Positions 1 to 6,692 of a stretch of DNA of 10,495 nt are shown here, piece by piece. The stretch's first letter is position 1; every line of letters starts with the position of its first letter. This DNA comes from an uncultured Acidaminococcus sp. Lineage in GTDB: Bacteria > Bacillota_C > Negativicutes > Acidaminococcales > Acidaminococcaceae. The notes under the pieces are model-generated. The model searched no databases and was not told the origin of the DNA. It saw only the letters and a list, made by a program, of their open reading frames with translations. Where the stretch lies: positions 1 to 10,495 of the forward strand of contig OMUE01000091.1 of the NCBI GenBank assembly GCA_900314165.1, in the 5' to 3' direction. Made by a program: the position numbers and the translations under genes.

Positions 1-901
1 CCACCTTGGCTTCCTGCAGGGTCTTCATGACCCGGGAAATCTTCGTGGACTGGTGCACGACAGCTACTTTTTTCACGGCGTCTACCAGAGGAAAGTGAGG
101 ATCCTGCAGGTAGTGGGCGTAGAAATCCTTGGCATGGAGCACCCCGATGATTTCCGTGTAGTCATCCTTGAACACGGGCAGTCGGGAAAATCCGTTGTTT
201 CGGAACAGCTGTAGGGCCTTTTCCGGTCCTTCGGATACGTCCATAGCTGCCATATCTACCCGGGGCGTCATGATCTCCCGGACTCGGATATCGCTGAACT
301 CAATGGCGGACTTAATGAGCCTGCTGTCCTGCTTATTAATGGCGCCGCCGCTTTCTACTTCGTCCACCATGAGCAGCAGTTCATCTTCTGTGGCTGCCGT
401 GTCTCCCTTGCCGGACAGGAATTTCGAAAAGCCCGTCTTCAACAGCCGGAACAGGAAATTCAGGGGCATGAACAGGAACACCAGGATCCGCAGGAACCCG
501 CCGCAGGCCATGGCAAAGCTTTCCGGATAGTCATTGGCGGCGCTTTTCGGCAGGATTTCCCCGAAAATCAGGATGACGATGGTGGTGACCACCGTAGCCA
601 GAGCCAGGCCGGAAGGGCCGAAGTAGGCCGTGGACACAGCGGCTGCCAGAGAGGCGGTGGCGATGTTCACGATATTATTGCCGATGAGGATCGTGGACAG
701 GGCATCGTCGAACCGGTCCAACAGGCTCAACACTCTGGCTGCCCGCCGGGCTTTTTTCGTCTGGCCCTTGGCCAGATTCTTCAGCCGCAGCTTGTTACAG
801 CCTGTCAACGCCGTTTCCGTCGCCGAAAAGAACGCAGAAAAACAGATGAACACAAACAAAATCCCCGTCAAAAGGGGCGTGGGTATGTGGAACTCGTCCA
901 T
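1..901 (-). CDS. CNNM/CBS-domain membrane protein (HlyC/CorC family), C-terminus cut by window edge
   Basis: The first 300 codons of a membrane protein read leftwards and run off the window. An N-terminal CNNM membrane domain (about residues 8-165) carries the family signatures SATETAL (26-32), GNNIVNI (74-80) and GEILPKS (114-120), with hydrophobic segments near 10-28, 66-92, 98-117 and 130-154. An acidic linker (170-195) leads into a CBS pair: the first starts near IMTPRVDM (210-217), and the second begins near 280 and is lost at the edge. Family members (CorC, YtfL, MpfA of staphylococci) are linked to magnesium or cobalt efflux and resistance; the older hemolysin name is misleading. The ATG at 901 is chosen because AAAGGAAG lies at 915-922 on this strand, 13 bases upstream (slightly long), and no other in-frame start lies near. 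A possible -10, GATAAT, lies at 928-933 without a clear -35. The gene is divergent from the 1325 operon. The family is clear; the transported ion is not. Confidence 0.93.
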   Translation of the reverse strand, partial: MDEFHIPTPLLTGILFVFICFSAFFSATETALTGCNKLRLKNLAKGQTKKARRAARVLSLLDRFDDALSTILIGNNIVNIATASLAAAVSTAYFGPSGLALATVVTTIVILIFGEILPKSAANDYPESFAMACGGFLRILVFLFMPLNFLFRLLKTGFSKFLSGKGDTAATEDELLLMVDEVESGGAINKQDSRLIKSAIEFSDIRVREIMTPRVDMAAMDVSEGPEKALQLFRNNGFSRLPVFKDDYTEIIGVLHAKDFYAHYLQDPHFPLVDAVKKVAVVHQSTKISRVMKTLQEAKV

Positions 902-974
902 ATAGTGACATGCACTTCCTTTGTAAAATTATCGTTTGCTTTAGAAAACTACCATTTACTCTCACATTTAACTA

Positions 975-1059
975 CGTAGGGGTTTATCGTAAGATAAACC
1001 CACCAGAGCCTATTTATAATTTAATCCTTAGTGGGCGCATCTTACGATGCGCCCCTACG
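975..1059. repeat. Inverted pair of 29-base hairpin repeats with compensatory stem changes
   Basis: Two 29-base units lie head to head around a 27-base AT-rich spacer (1004-1030). Unit A (975-1003) begins CGTAGGGG and folds as a 9-bp perfect stem, 980-988 with 993-1001, around a 4-base loop. Unit B (1031-1059) is the same element on the minus strand; its stem is 1033-1041 with 1046-1054. In one orientation the units match at 23 of 29 bases. All six differences are paired partners: TTT/AAA in A replaces CGC/GCG in B, so both stems stay perfect. This resembles REP/BIME-type extragenic palindromes. No RAYT-type transposase is present in the window. Confidence 0.85.
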
Positions 1060-1118
1060 GATAGTTATCAGAGGTTTTCGTTCATAATGCAAGGTATTTG
1101 TGATTTGTAGTACCAATC

Positions 1119-1156
1119 CGTAGGGGCGTGCCAGAGCAGAGCGGCGGCCCGCCCGC
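1119..1156 (+). repeat. GC-rich 38-base extragenic element, copy 1
   Basis: The element starts with the head CGTAGGGGCG and ends CGGCCCGCCCGC. It can fold as GGGCGTGCC against GGCCCGCCC with one mismatch and a loop of about 12-13 bases. It matches the unit at 6693-6730 (read on the minus strand) at 36 of 38 bases, and is a slightly longer relative of the unit at 6753-6787. It shares its first eight bases with the hairpins at 975-1059, so both types may belong to one superfamily. It has no T tract and is not in itself a convincing rho-independent terminator. Confidence 0.85.
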
Positions 1157-1212
1157 TAAAAGATAATCAAAGCAATTATAGGAGTTTTGCAGAGCTTGGT
1201 CAAGAGGCTTCC

Positions 1213-1299
1213 TCACCCCTCGCCCCTAATCCCTAATCCCTAATCCTCCTAATCCCTAACTCCTAACTCCTAACCCCTAATCTTCAATCCCTAATCCCC
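1213..1299 (+). repeat. Degenerate heptanucleotide tandem array (consensus TAATCCC)
   Basis: About twelve consecutive seven-base units are visible: TCACCCC, TCGCCCC, TAATCCC twice, then after a short slip near 1245 TAATCCC, TAACTCC twice, TAACCCC, TAATCTT, CAATCCC, TAATCCC. The period is kept except for that slip. The array ends about 8 bases before the extended -10 of the next operon, so it occupies the place of the -35. It resembles short tandemly repeated sequences of other bacteria. It codes for nothing recognisable. Confidence 0.85.
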
Positions 1300-1306
1300 A
1301 AAACTA

Positions 1307-1315
1307 TGCTATAAT
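1307..1315 (+). promoter_or_regulatory. Extended -10 promoter for the metallopeptidase operon
   Basis: TGCTATAAT is a perfect TATAAT with the TGn extension. No good -35 exists at the usual spacing, where the heptamer array sits. Transcription would start near 1322, only about three bases before the ATG at 1325, so the message would be nearly leaderless. Confidence 0.65.
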
Positions 1316-1324
1316 AGAAAAGCT

Positions 1325-2014
1325 ATGGGTACAACAGTTACAAATATGGATAAACTGCATATAGAAGTGATTCGTTCCTGGCGCAGGACGTTTTCCGTGC
1401 AGGTCATGGATTCTGAGACCTTGCGGGTACGGGTGCCCATGAGGGCGTCCAAGAGTAATATTGCCGAGTTCCTGGAAAAGACCCGGGGCTGGATAGAAAA
1501 ACGGCTGCAGCGGGTTCGGAACGAAGAACAGGCCATCCAGCCTATGACGTTCCGGGATGGGGAATCATTCTACCTGTGGGGCCAGAAAATGACCCTGAGG
1601 CGGATTGAGGACGCACGGATCTATGCAGAACCGGAAACCGGTACGGTCTATATGGGAAAAGCCTATGGCGATAAAGAGTTTCTGGCTTGGCTGGTGGGCC
1701 AGCTGAAACCGTATCTGAAAATGCAGGTGGAGAAGTATGCGGCCCTGATGGAGCTGCCGGTTCCTCCTTTCCGGATTGCCAGAGGTCACAGCCGCTGGGG
1801 CTATTGTAATTACAAAAACCAGTTGGGATTCAACTGGCATCTGGTATTCTGTCCTACGGAATGTATAGAGTATGTGGTGGTTCACGAACTGAGCCATATC
1901 CGCCACAAATCCCATCAGAGAGATTTCTGGGCCCAGGTGGAGCGTATCCTGCCGGACCGGAAACAACGGGAAAAATGGCTGAAGATCAATGGAAGGGTCA
2001 TGGTGCAATTATGA
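1325..2014 (+). CDS. YgjP-type zinc metallopeptidase (DUF45/WLM-like family)
   Basis: The 229-residue protein has the C-terminal layout of the YgjP-like metallopeptidase domain (PF01863). SRWGYC (156-161) and GFNWHLVFCP (168-177) precede the zinc motif HELSH (187-191). The third ligand is probably H197 in KSHQRDFW; E188 would be the catalytic base. No signal peptide or membrane segment is seen, so it should be cytoplasmic. Substrates of this family are poorly known. The N-terminal half (1-130) is the usual variable part. The ATG at 1325 has no Shine-Dalgarno sequence and lies nine bases after a -10 box, so it is either leaderless or starts at the in-frame ATG at 1346, which also lacks a clear ribosome site. 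The stop overlaps the next start as ATGA, which implies translational coupling. It is the first gene of a three-gene operon. Confidence 0.9.
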   Translation: MGTTVTNMDKLHIEVIRSWRRTFSVQVMDSETLRVRVPMRASKSNIAEFLEKTRGWIEKRLQRVRNEEQAIQPMTFRDGESFYLWGQKMTLRRIEDARIYAEPETGTVYMGKAYGDKEFLAWLVGQLKPYLKMQVEKYAALMELPVPPFRIARGHSRWGYCNYKNQLGFNWHLVFCPTECIEYVVVHELSHIRHKSHQRDFWAQVERILPDRKQREKWLKINGRVMVQL

Positions 2015-2970
2015 GTATTAACAAGAGGATTCTCTTAGCGCTGATTCTGCTTTTGGTGGTGGGGACGGTATCCTTTACGCTGCTGCACAGGAGTCCCAAA
2101 TACATAGAGCAGCAGAAACAGGTCCAGAGCACGAAGGTGGTCCATTCCCAGGACACGAAACTGCCGTATGCCTACCTGAATAACGTTATAGCTCAGTCCG
2201 GGGCGGCCTGTTCCGTGTACTATCGCAGCCTGGAAACGGGAGAAGTGTTCTACAATTACTCCGGCAAGATGCCTGCCGGGGAAATGATCCGCCTGTATGT
2301 AGCGGCCGGGGTCCTGCAACAGGTCAAAGACAAGGATCTGGACTTGAAAAAGGTCTATACCCTGGAACAAAAGGATAAAAAGGCGGAAAGCCCTGTGCTG
2401 GGCAAACTGCAGCCCGGCAGCCGGCTGACGTTGCAAAACCTCATTGAAGACATGATGCTGCAGCAGGACGATACGGCGACCTACAAACTCATCGCCATTG
2501 CGGGCCTGGAAGACCTGAACGACTGGCTGGTGAAACAGGGCTATGCGGATACGGTTATCGGTACCCATGAGCTGCCCACCCAGGAAAACGCCGAAGACGG
2601 CCTGACGGAAAAAGAAAAACGGAAGTACAGCTATACCTCCGTCAACGATACGGTGAACCTGCTGACCCGCCTGTACCAGGGAAAGGCCATCGGGGAAGCC
2701 CAGGACAAGTATCTGCTGGAGTTGCTGAGCAACCAGAAGCAGCGGGATATGCTGGGCGCCCTGCTGCCCAAGGACGTGGGCCTGGCCGGCCTGCAATCCG
2801 ACAACGGGCAGGTGCTGGGGGCTGGCGCCATTGTGTATGCGAAAGAGAAATATGTGCTGGTGATCCTCATGGATAAATCCGTGCGGCCTAAGGAAACCCG
2901 GAAGACCATGAACCAGATTTCTTCCATTATCTTCAATACGGTGAACGACAAAGAGGTGTTCAAGAAATGA
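2011..2970 (+). CDS. Membrane-anchored class A beta-lactamase-fold protein without catalytic residues
   Basis: The 319-residue protein opens with a short basic stretch and a hydrophobic helix (6-25) with no obvious cleavage site or lipobox, so it is probably anchored outside the membrane. The rest follows the class A beta-lactamase/serine hydrolase fold (Beta-lactamase2 type): a strand at 66-83, the helix PAGEMIRLYVAAGVL (88-102), a DDTATYKLI segment (153-161), YTSVNDTVNLL (208-218) and a C-terminal strand AGAIVYAKEKYVLVILM (271-287). Each motif has lost its catalytic chemistry. The serine and lysine of SxxK align to E91 and R94, SDN reads QDD (152-154), and the KTG site reads SDNG (263-266). 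A binding or scaffold role, perhaps with cell-wall ligands, is inferred. The ATG at 2011 follows GGAAGGG (1991-1997) and overlaps the metallopeptidase stop. A longer in-frame reading from 1861 lies inside that gene and is unlikely. It is not expected to give beta-lactam resistance. Confidence 0.82.
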   Translation: MSINKRILLALILLLVVGTVSFTLLHRSPKYIEQQKQVQSTKVVHSQDTKLPYAYLNNVIAQSGAACSVYYRSLETGEVFYNYSGKMPAGEMIRLYVAAGVLQQVKDKDLDLKKVYTLEQKDKKAESPVLGKLQPGSRLTLQNLIEDMMLQQDDTATYKLIAIAGLEDLNDWLVKQGYADTVIGTHELPTQENAEDGLTEKEKRKYSYTSVNDTVNLLTRLYQGKAIGEAQDKYLLELLSNQKQRDMLGALLPKDVGLAGLQSDNGQVLGAGAIVYAKEKYVLVILMDKSVRPKETRKTMNQISSIIFNTVNDKEVFKK

Positions 2971-4373
2971 GTATCGTCACAGATGTAGCCATTATCGGGG
3001 GCGGTCCTGCGGCTATTTACGCAGCCTACGAATTCGCCCTGAAATATCCGGATATCAAGGTCCTGATCCTGGAAGAAGGCCATGCCATCGACCAACGCAT
3101 GTGCCCCATTATCGCAGGCAAAGTGGAAAAATGCGTGGGCTGCACTCCCTGCAGCATCATGCGGGGGTTTGGGGGCGCTGGTGCGTTCTCTGACGGTAAG
3201 TATAACTTTACTACGGAATTCGGGGGCTGGCTCAGCGACTACATTCCCAAAAGCACCGTTATGGAGCTCATCGACTATGTGGACGAAATCAACGTCCGCC
3301 ACGGGGCTCCCGGCACGGTCTTTACCACGAAGAACTGCAAAATCGGCCGGAAGGCTCTGGGCTATGACCTGCACCTGTTGAACGCCAAGGTGCGCCATCT
3401 GGGCACGGACAACAACCGGATGCTCATGGCCAGCATCTACCGGTTCCTATTGGCTCACGGTATCCAAATCCAATGCGATACCCATGTGGATTCCATCCAT
3501 TATCGGGAGGACGGCCGCTACGAACTGGTACTGAAAGGCTCCGGGGACACAGTGCAGTGCACGTACCTGATCGGGGCGCCCGGACGGGCCGGTGCCGAAT
3601 GGTTCTCGGACCAGTGCGAAAAGATGGGACTGCCTCTGACCAACAACCAGGTAGACGTAGGCGTCCGGGTGGAAGTGCCTTATACGGTGTTCCAGGACAT
3701 TACGGATGAAGTGTACGAAGCCAAGCTGGTGTACCGGACCAAGCGGTATGGGGACAATGTGCGGACGTTCTGCATGAACCCCAATGGCTACGTGGTAGCG
3801 GAAAATACGGACGGCATCATTACGGTGAACGGCCACAGCTTCAGCGACCCGGCGAAAAACAGCGGCAATACGAATTTTGCCCTGCTGGTCAGCAACCGGT
3901 TTACGGAACCCTTTAAGGAACCCCATAAATACGGCAAACACATTGCATCTCTGTCCAATATGCTGGGAGGCGGCGTGCTGGTCCAACGGTTCGGGGACCT
4001 GATCAAAGGACGGCGGACCAATGCCCACAGGATGAGCAAGAGCTTCCTGCGGCCTACCCTGAACGCTGTGCCCGGGGATCTGAGCCTGGTGCTGCCGAAA
4101 CGCCATCTGGATAATATTATTGAAATGATTTACGCCCTGGACAAAGTGGCACCGGGTACGGCCAATGACGATACCCTGCTGTACGGGGTGGAAGTGAAAT
4201 TCTACAGCTCCCGCATGGAACTGGACGATAAATTGGAAACAAAAATGCCCAACTTCTTCGCCATCGGCGACGGAGCGGGCATTACGAGAGGCCTGTCACA
4301 GGCCAGTGCGTCCGGGGTCTATGTGGCCCGGATCATTGGGCAGCGGATGCAGGCAGAGCACTCAATTGTTTAA
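2967..4373 (+). CDS. FAD-dependent dehydrogenase of the COG2509 type
   Basis: The 468-residue protein has an N-terminal Rossmann FAD motif, VAIIGGGPAAIYAA (7-20), with the acidic strand end LILEEG (33-38). It ends with the typical C-terminal FAD motif FFAIGDGAGITRGLSQA (430-446). The central signature GFGGAGAFSDGKYN (67-80) is typical of uncharacterised NAD(FAD)-utilising dehydrogenases grouped in COG2509. Just before it lie four cysteines, C46, C56, C59 and C62, in a C-x9-C-x2-C-x2-C spacing that could hold a metal or an Fe-S cluster (inference). The substrate is unknown. There is no signal peptide, so it is cytoplasmic. The start is supported by GAGGTG (2953-2958) 8 bases upstream, and it overlaps the previous stop by four bases. 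The 3' end overlaps the convergent exported-protein gene by 12 bases, leaving no room for a separate terminator. Confidence 0.88.
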   Translation: MSIVTDVAIIGGGPAAIYAAYEFALKYPDIKVLILEEGHAIDQRMCPIIAGKVEKCVGCTPCSIMRGFGGAGAFSDGKYNFTTEFGGWLSDYIPKSTVMELIDYVDEINVRHGAPGTVFTTKNCKIGRKALGYDLHLLNAKVRHLGTDNNRMLMASIYRFLLAHGIQIQCDTHVDSIHYREDGRYELVLKGSGDTVQCTYLIGAPGRAGAEWFSDQCEKMGLPLTNNQVDVGVRVEVPYTVFQDITDEVYEAKLVYRTKRYGDNVRTFCMNPNGYVVAENTDGIITVNGHSFSDPAKNSGNTNFALLVSNRFTEPFKEPHKYGKHIASLSNMLGGGVLVQRFGDLIKGRRTNAHRMSKSFLRPTLNAVPGDLSLVLPKRHLDNIIEMIYALDKVAPGTANDDTLLYGVEVKFYSSRMELDDKLETKMPNFFAIGDGAGITRGLSQASASGVYVARIIGQRMQAEHSIV

Positions 4374-4868
4374 TAAGTAGCCATTCAGGGCATTGCACAA
4401 TTGCATGCCCAGGGTGGCAGGGGACAGGGGATACCAGGAGGTGTCCGGAGCTTCGCTGCGGGCGATTTCCTTGCCGTCCCCCTTCATAATATATTGGTAT
4501 TCATCAGCGCAGGTCTTCAGGCGTACGTCGTACTGGGAAAGCAGCCAGGTTTCCCGGGCGCCCTGAGGATCTGCTTTTTTGTTGACCCAGCGGTTCAACA
4601 CGGTGATGATGCCGGTTTTTTCGTCGTATTTCAGACTGCGGCTGTCGAAGTATACGTCGTAGGTCTTGTTGGAGGCCACAGCTTCCCAGGCTACTTCATC
4701 AGGCTTAGGAGGATCCGGAATCTTGATTTCGATGGCTTTGTCTTCAATGGCTACGGTTTCATCGATAGGGTTGGCCCGGTCCACCTTTTCCACAGCTTTG
4801 TCCGAAGCAAAGACCGTACCGGACAGCAGCAGGGCAAATAGTATAGATAAAGAAAGAGTCTTTTTCAT
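4362..4868 (-). CDS. Small exported protein with Adhesin_E-like domain
   Basis: The 168-residue protein starts with a classic signal peptide: MKK, a hydrophobic core (4-17), and a likely cleavage after VFA at residue 21. A charged, proline-containing linker (22-58) follows. A compact domain runs from WEAVASNKTYDVYFDSRSL (61-79) to the end, with two cysteines (C120, C158) that could form a disulfide, and the motif SWYPLSP (144-150). The pattern (W, tyrosine-rich strand, spaced cysteines, W-x-P-L-x-P near the end) resembles the surface-adhesin protein E domain (PF16747), common in Negativicutes. That assignment is from memory of the family pattern and is moderate. ATG 4868 is preferred over ATG 4877, which overlaps the AGAAAGGA ribosome site at 4877-4884. 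The gene is convergent with the dehydrogenase (12-base tail overlap) and divergent from the nuclease gene. Confidence 0.85.
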   Translation of the reverse strand: MKKTLSLSILFALLLSGTVFASDKAVEKVDRANPIDETVAIEDKAIEIKIPDPPKPDEVAWEAVASNKTYDVYFDSRSLKYDEKTGIITVLNRWVNKKADPQGARETWLLSQYDVRLKTCADEYQYIMKGDGKEIARSEAPDTSWYPLSPATLGMQLCNALNGYLLNN

Positions 4869-4900
4869 AGGAAACATCCTTTCTCAAAGTTCTAATGGTT

Positions 4901-4909
4901 ATTGTACCA
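4901..4909 (-). promoter_or_regulatory. Extended -10 promoter for the exported-protein gene
   Basis: On the minus strand this reads TGGTACAAT, a TGn extension followed by a near-consensus -10. Transcription would start near 4894, giving a leader of about 26 bases with the ribosome site inside it. No convincing -35 is seen 16-18 bases upstream. The ATGGTAYAAT sequence mirrors the -10 of the divergent nuclease promoter. Confidence 0.45.
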
Positions 4910-4920
4910 TATTGTGAGAA

Positions 4921-4973
4921 GGTTAGGAGGAAAATCTTTGAGACTAGCCTCTAACGTCTATCTAATGTCTATT
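4921..4973. repeat. Short degenerate CTA-repeat patch with dyad symmetry between divergent promoters
   Basis: GGTTAGGAGG (4921-4930) faces CCTCTAAC (4949-4956), an imperfect inverted repeat. Next come two tandem 11-base units of the form CTAAYGTCTAT (4951-4961, 4962-4972), which agree at 10 of 11 bases. The inverted arm contains TCCTAAC on the minus strand, the same heptamer found in the array at 1213-1299. The second unit touches the -35 position of the plus-strand promoter, so an operator role is possible, but a decayed repeat array is as likely. Confidence 0.4.
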
Positions 4974-5000
4974 CAATATTTTCAGATAATATGGTATAAT
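4972..5000 (+). promoter_or_regulatory. Promoter for the beta-CASP nuclease gene
   Basis: TGGTATAAT (4992-5000) is an extended, consensus -10. A weak -35, TTCAAT (4972-4977), lies 17 bases upstream. The start would be near 5007, giving an AT-rich leader of about 40 bases before the ATG at 5047. Confidence 0.65.
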
Positions 5001-5046
5001 ATATATTAATCATAAAATTAATAAACATGTTCTGTAAAGGAATAGG

Positions 5047-6666
5047 ATGGTGCAGCGTATGAAGATTACATTTTTAGGTGCGGATAAGATTGTAACCGGT
5101 TCCTGCCACCTGCTGGAGGCCAACGGCAAGAAGATCCTGCTGGACTGCGGCATGTTCCAGGGTCCCAAGCTGATCCGGGACATGAACCGGCGGGAATTCG
5201 CTTTTAATCCGGCTGAAATCGACGCCGTGATCCTGAGCCATGCCCACATCGACCACAGCGGCCTGCTGCCGAAGCTCATTAGAGAGGGCTTCAAAGGCTT
5301 CATCCATTGTACCCACGTGACGGAAGAGCTCTGCGAGATCCTGCTGCCGGACTGCGGCCACATCCAGGAATCCGATGCAGAAATCGCCACCCGGAAAGGC
5401 CAGCGTGTAGGCCGGGAAGCCGTGGAACCTCTGTACACCACGGACGACGCTTATATGGCTCTGAAGCATTTCATTACCCATGACTACGACGAAAATGTAG
5501 AGCTGTATCCCGGCATCACCATACGCTTCCGGGTGGCCGGCCACATCCTGGGCAGCTCCATCATCAATATCATGGTGGACGAAAACGGCAAGAAGACGAA
5601 GCTGATCTTCACCGGGGATATCGGTCAGCCCAACGTGCCCATCCTGGACGATCCCTACCAGATTTCCGGGGCGGATTTCATCATTACGGAATCCACCTAT
5701 GGCAACCGGATCCATGAGAAGGTGGATCGGGAAAAAGAATTGTGCGAAATCATGAAGGACGCCCTGAGCCGGGGCGGCAACGTGATCATCCCGGCCTTCG
5801 CCGTAGGCCGTACCCAGGTCATGCTGTACTACTTCCAGAAACTCATGAGCAGCGGCCAGCTGCCCGTGGTGCCTATTATGGTGGATAGCCCCATGGCCAT
5901 CAAAGCCACTCAGGTCATGCTGTTCAATCCGGAAGAGTACGACGAAGAAGCGGAGACCATTTTCCGGAAACAGGGGGGCAAGCTCATCGACATGCCCAAC
6001 GTGAAATACACGGAGACCTCGGCAGAATCCAGAGCCATCAACGATATGCCCAGCCCGATGATCATCATTTCCGCCAGCGGCATGGCGGACGCCGGCCGGG
6101 TACTGCACCATCTGAAGCACAACCTGTGGCGGAAGGACTCCTCCGTGATCTTCGCCGGTTATCAGGCCGAAGGCTCTCTGGGCCGTCGGCTGGTGGACGG
6201 AGCTAAGAAAGTAAAGATCATGGGCGAAGACATCGTGGTCGGAGCCAAGATCTATAATATGACGGGCTTTTCCGCTCACGCGGACAAAAACCAGATGCTG
6301 GACCTGTTCAAAGGCATGGAACGGAAACCGGAATGCTTCTTCGTGGTCCACGGGGAATACGATGCAGCCACCGCCTTTGCCCATACGTTGAATACGGAAC
6401 TGGGCACGGCTACCTACATCCCCAACTACGGGGACGCAGCCATCATCGAAGGTACGGAATGGCGCATTGAAGAAACCACGTTCATTACGAAGGAACCGGC
6501 TATCCAGGCTCTGCGGGATTACCTCCGTGGCTTCGAAGCCGATTACCTTACGTACAAAGGCCGCGTAGAACGCATGGCCGGCCTCCATCCGGACCGCATA
6601 GACGATATCCGCGCAAAGCTGGATAAGATCAAGAAGTACATGGATGATGTGATGAAGACTATGTAG
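5047..6666 (+). CDS. Beta-CASP metallo-beta-lactamase RNA nuclease (CPSF73/YSH1-like)
   Basis: The 539-residue protein matches bacterial CPSF73-like proteins (COG1236; Thermus TTHA0252 is a characterised RNA endonuclease of this kind). The metallo-beta-lactamase motifs are all present: SHAHIDHSG (64-72) with zinc ligands H65, H67, D69 and H70, H166 in AGHILGS, and D191 in TGDIG. The beta-CASP motif A acid is E215 in ESTYGNR, motif B is H411 in GFSAHAD, and motif C is H435 in VHGE. SASGMADAGR (342-351) is also typical. It should be an active two-zinc cytoplasmic RNase acting in RNA processing or decay. A lysine-rich tail after about 490 extends past the RMMBL segment. ATG 5047 has AAAGGA (5036-5041) five bases upstream; the in-frame ATG at 5059 (MKITFLG) is the start often used by relatives and remains possible. 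It appears to be transcribed alone. Confidence 0.93.
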   Translation: MVQRMKITFLGADKIVTGSCHLLEANGKKILLDCGMFQGPKLIRDMNRREFAFNPAEIDAVILSHAHIDHSGLLPKLIREGFKGFIHCTHVTEELCEILLPDCGHIQESDAEIATRKGQRVGREAVEPLYTTDDAYMALKHFITHDYDENVELYPGITIRFRVAGHILGSSIINIMVDENGKKTKLIFTGDIGQPNVPILDDPYQISGADFIITESTYGNRIHEKVDREKELCEIMKDALSRGGNVIIPAFAVGRTQVMLYYFQKLMSSGQLPVVPIMVDSPMAIKATQVMLFNPEEYDEEAETIFRKQGGKLIDMPNVKYTETSAESRAINDMPSPMIIISASGMADAGRVLHHLKHNLWRKDSSVIFAGYQAEGSLGRRLVDGAKKVKIMGEDIVVGAKIYNMTGFSAHADKNQMLDLFKGMERKPECFFVVHGEYDAATAFAHTLNTELGTATYIPNYGDAAIIEGTEWRIEETTFITKEPAIQALRDYLRGFEADYLTYKGRVERMAGLHPDRIDDIRAKLDKIKKYMDDVMKTM

Positions 6667-6692
6667 TTTTGAGGTTTTTATGAATCCTTGGT

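Noticed and set aside
910..1110. 66-codon plus-strand open frame in the repeat-rich gap
   Set aside because: It runs through both covarying hairpins, has no ribosome site and gives no recognisable protein.
1119..1156. Rho-independent terminator
   Set aside because: The stem is GC-rich but no T tract follows on either strand, and it is a copy of a repeated element found elsewhere in the window.
1213..1299. CRISPR array or telomere
   Set aside because: Units are 7 bases with no spacers, and no cas genes are near. Resemblance to telomere repeats is only in the CCCTAA string, well inside a chromosome-like region.
2011..2970. Antibiotic-resistance beta-lactamase
   Set aside because: The catalytic serine, lysine, SDN and KTG residues are all absent.
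5047..6666. RNase J
   Set aside because: The length, the SASGMADAGR segment and the short C-terminal part fit the bacterial CPSF73-like group better. RNase J proteins have a different C-terminal domain.
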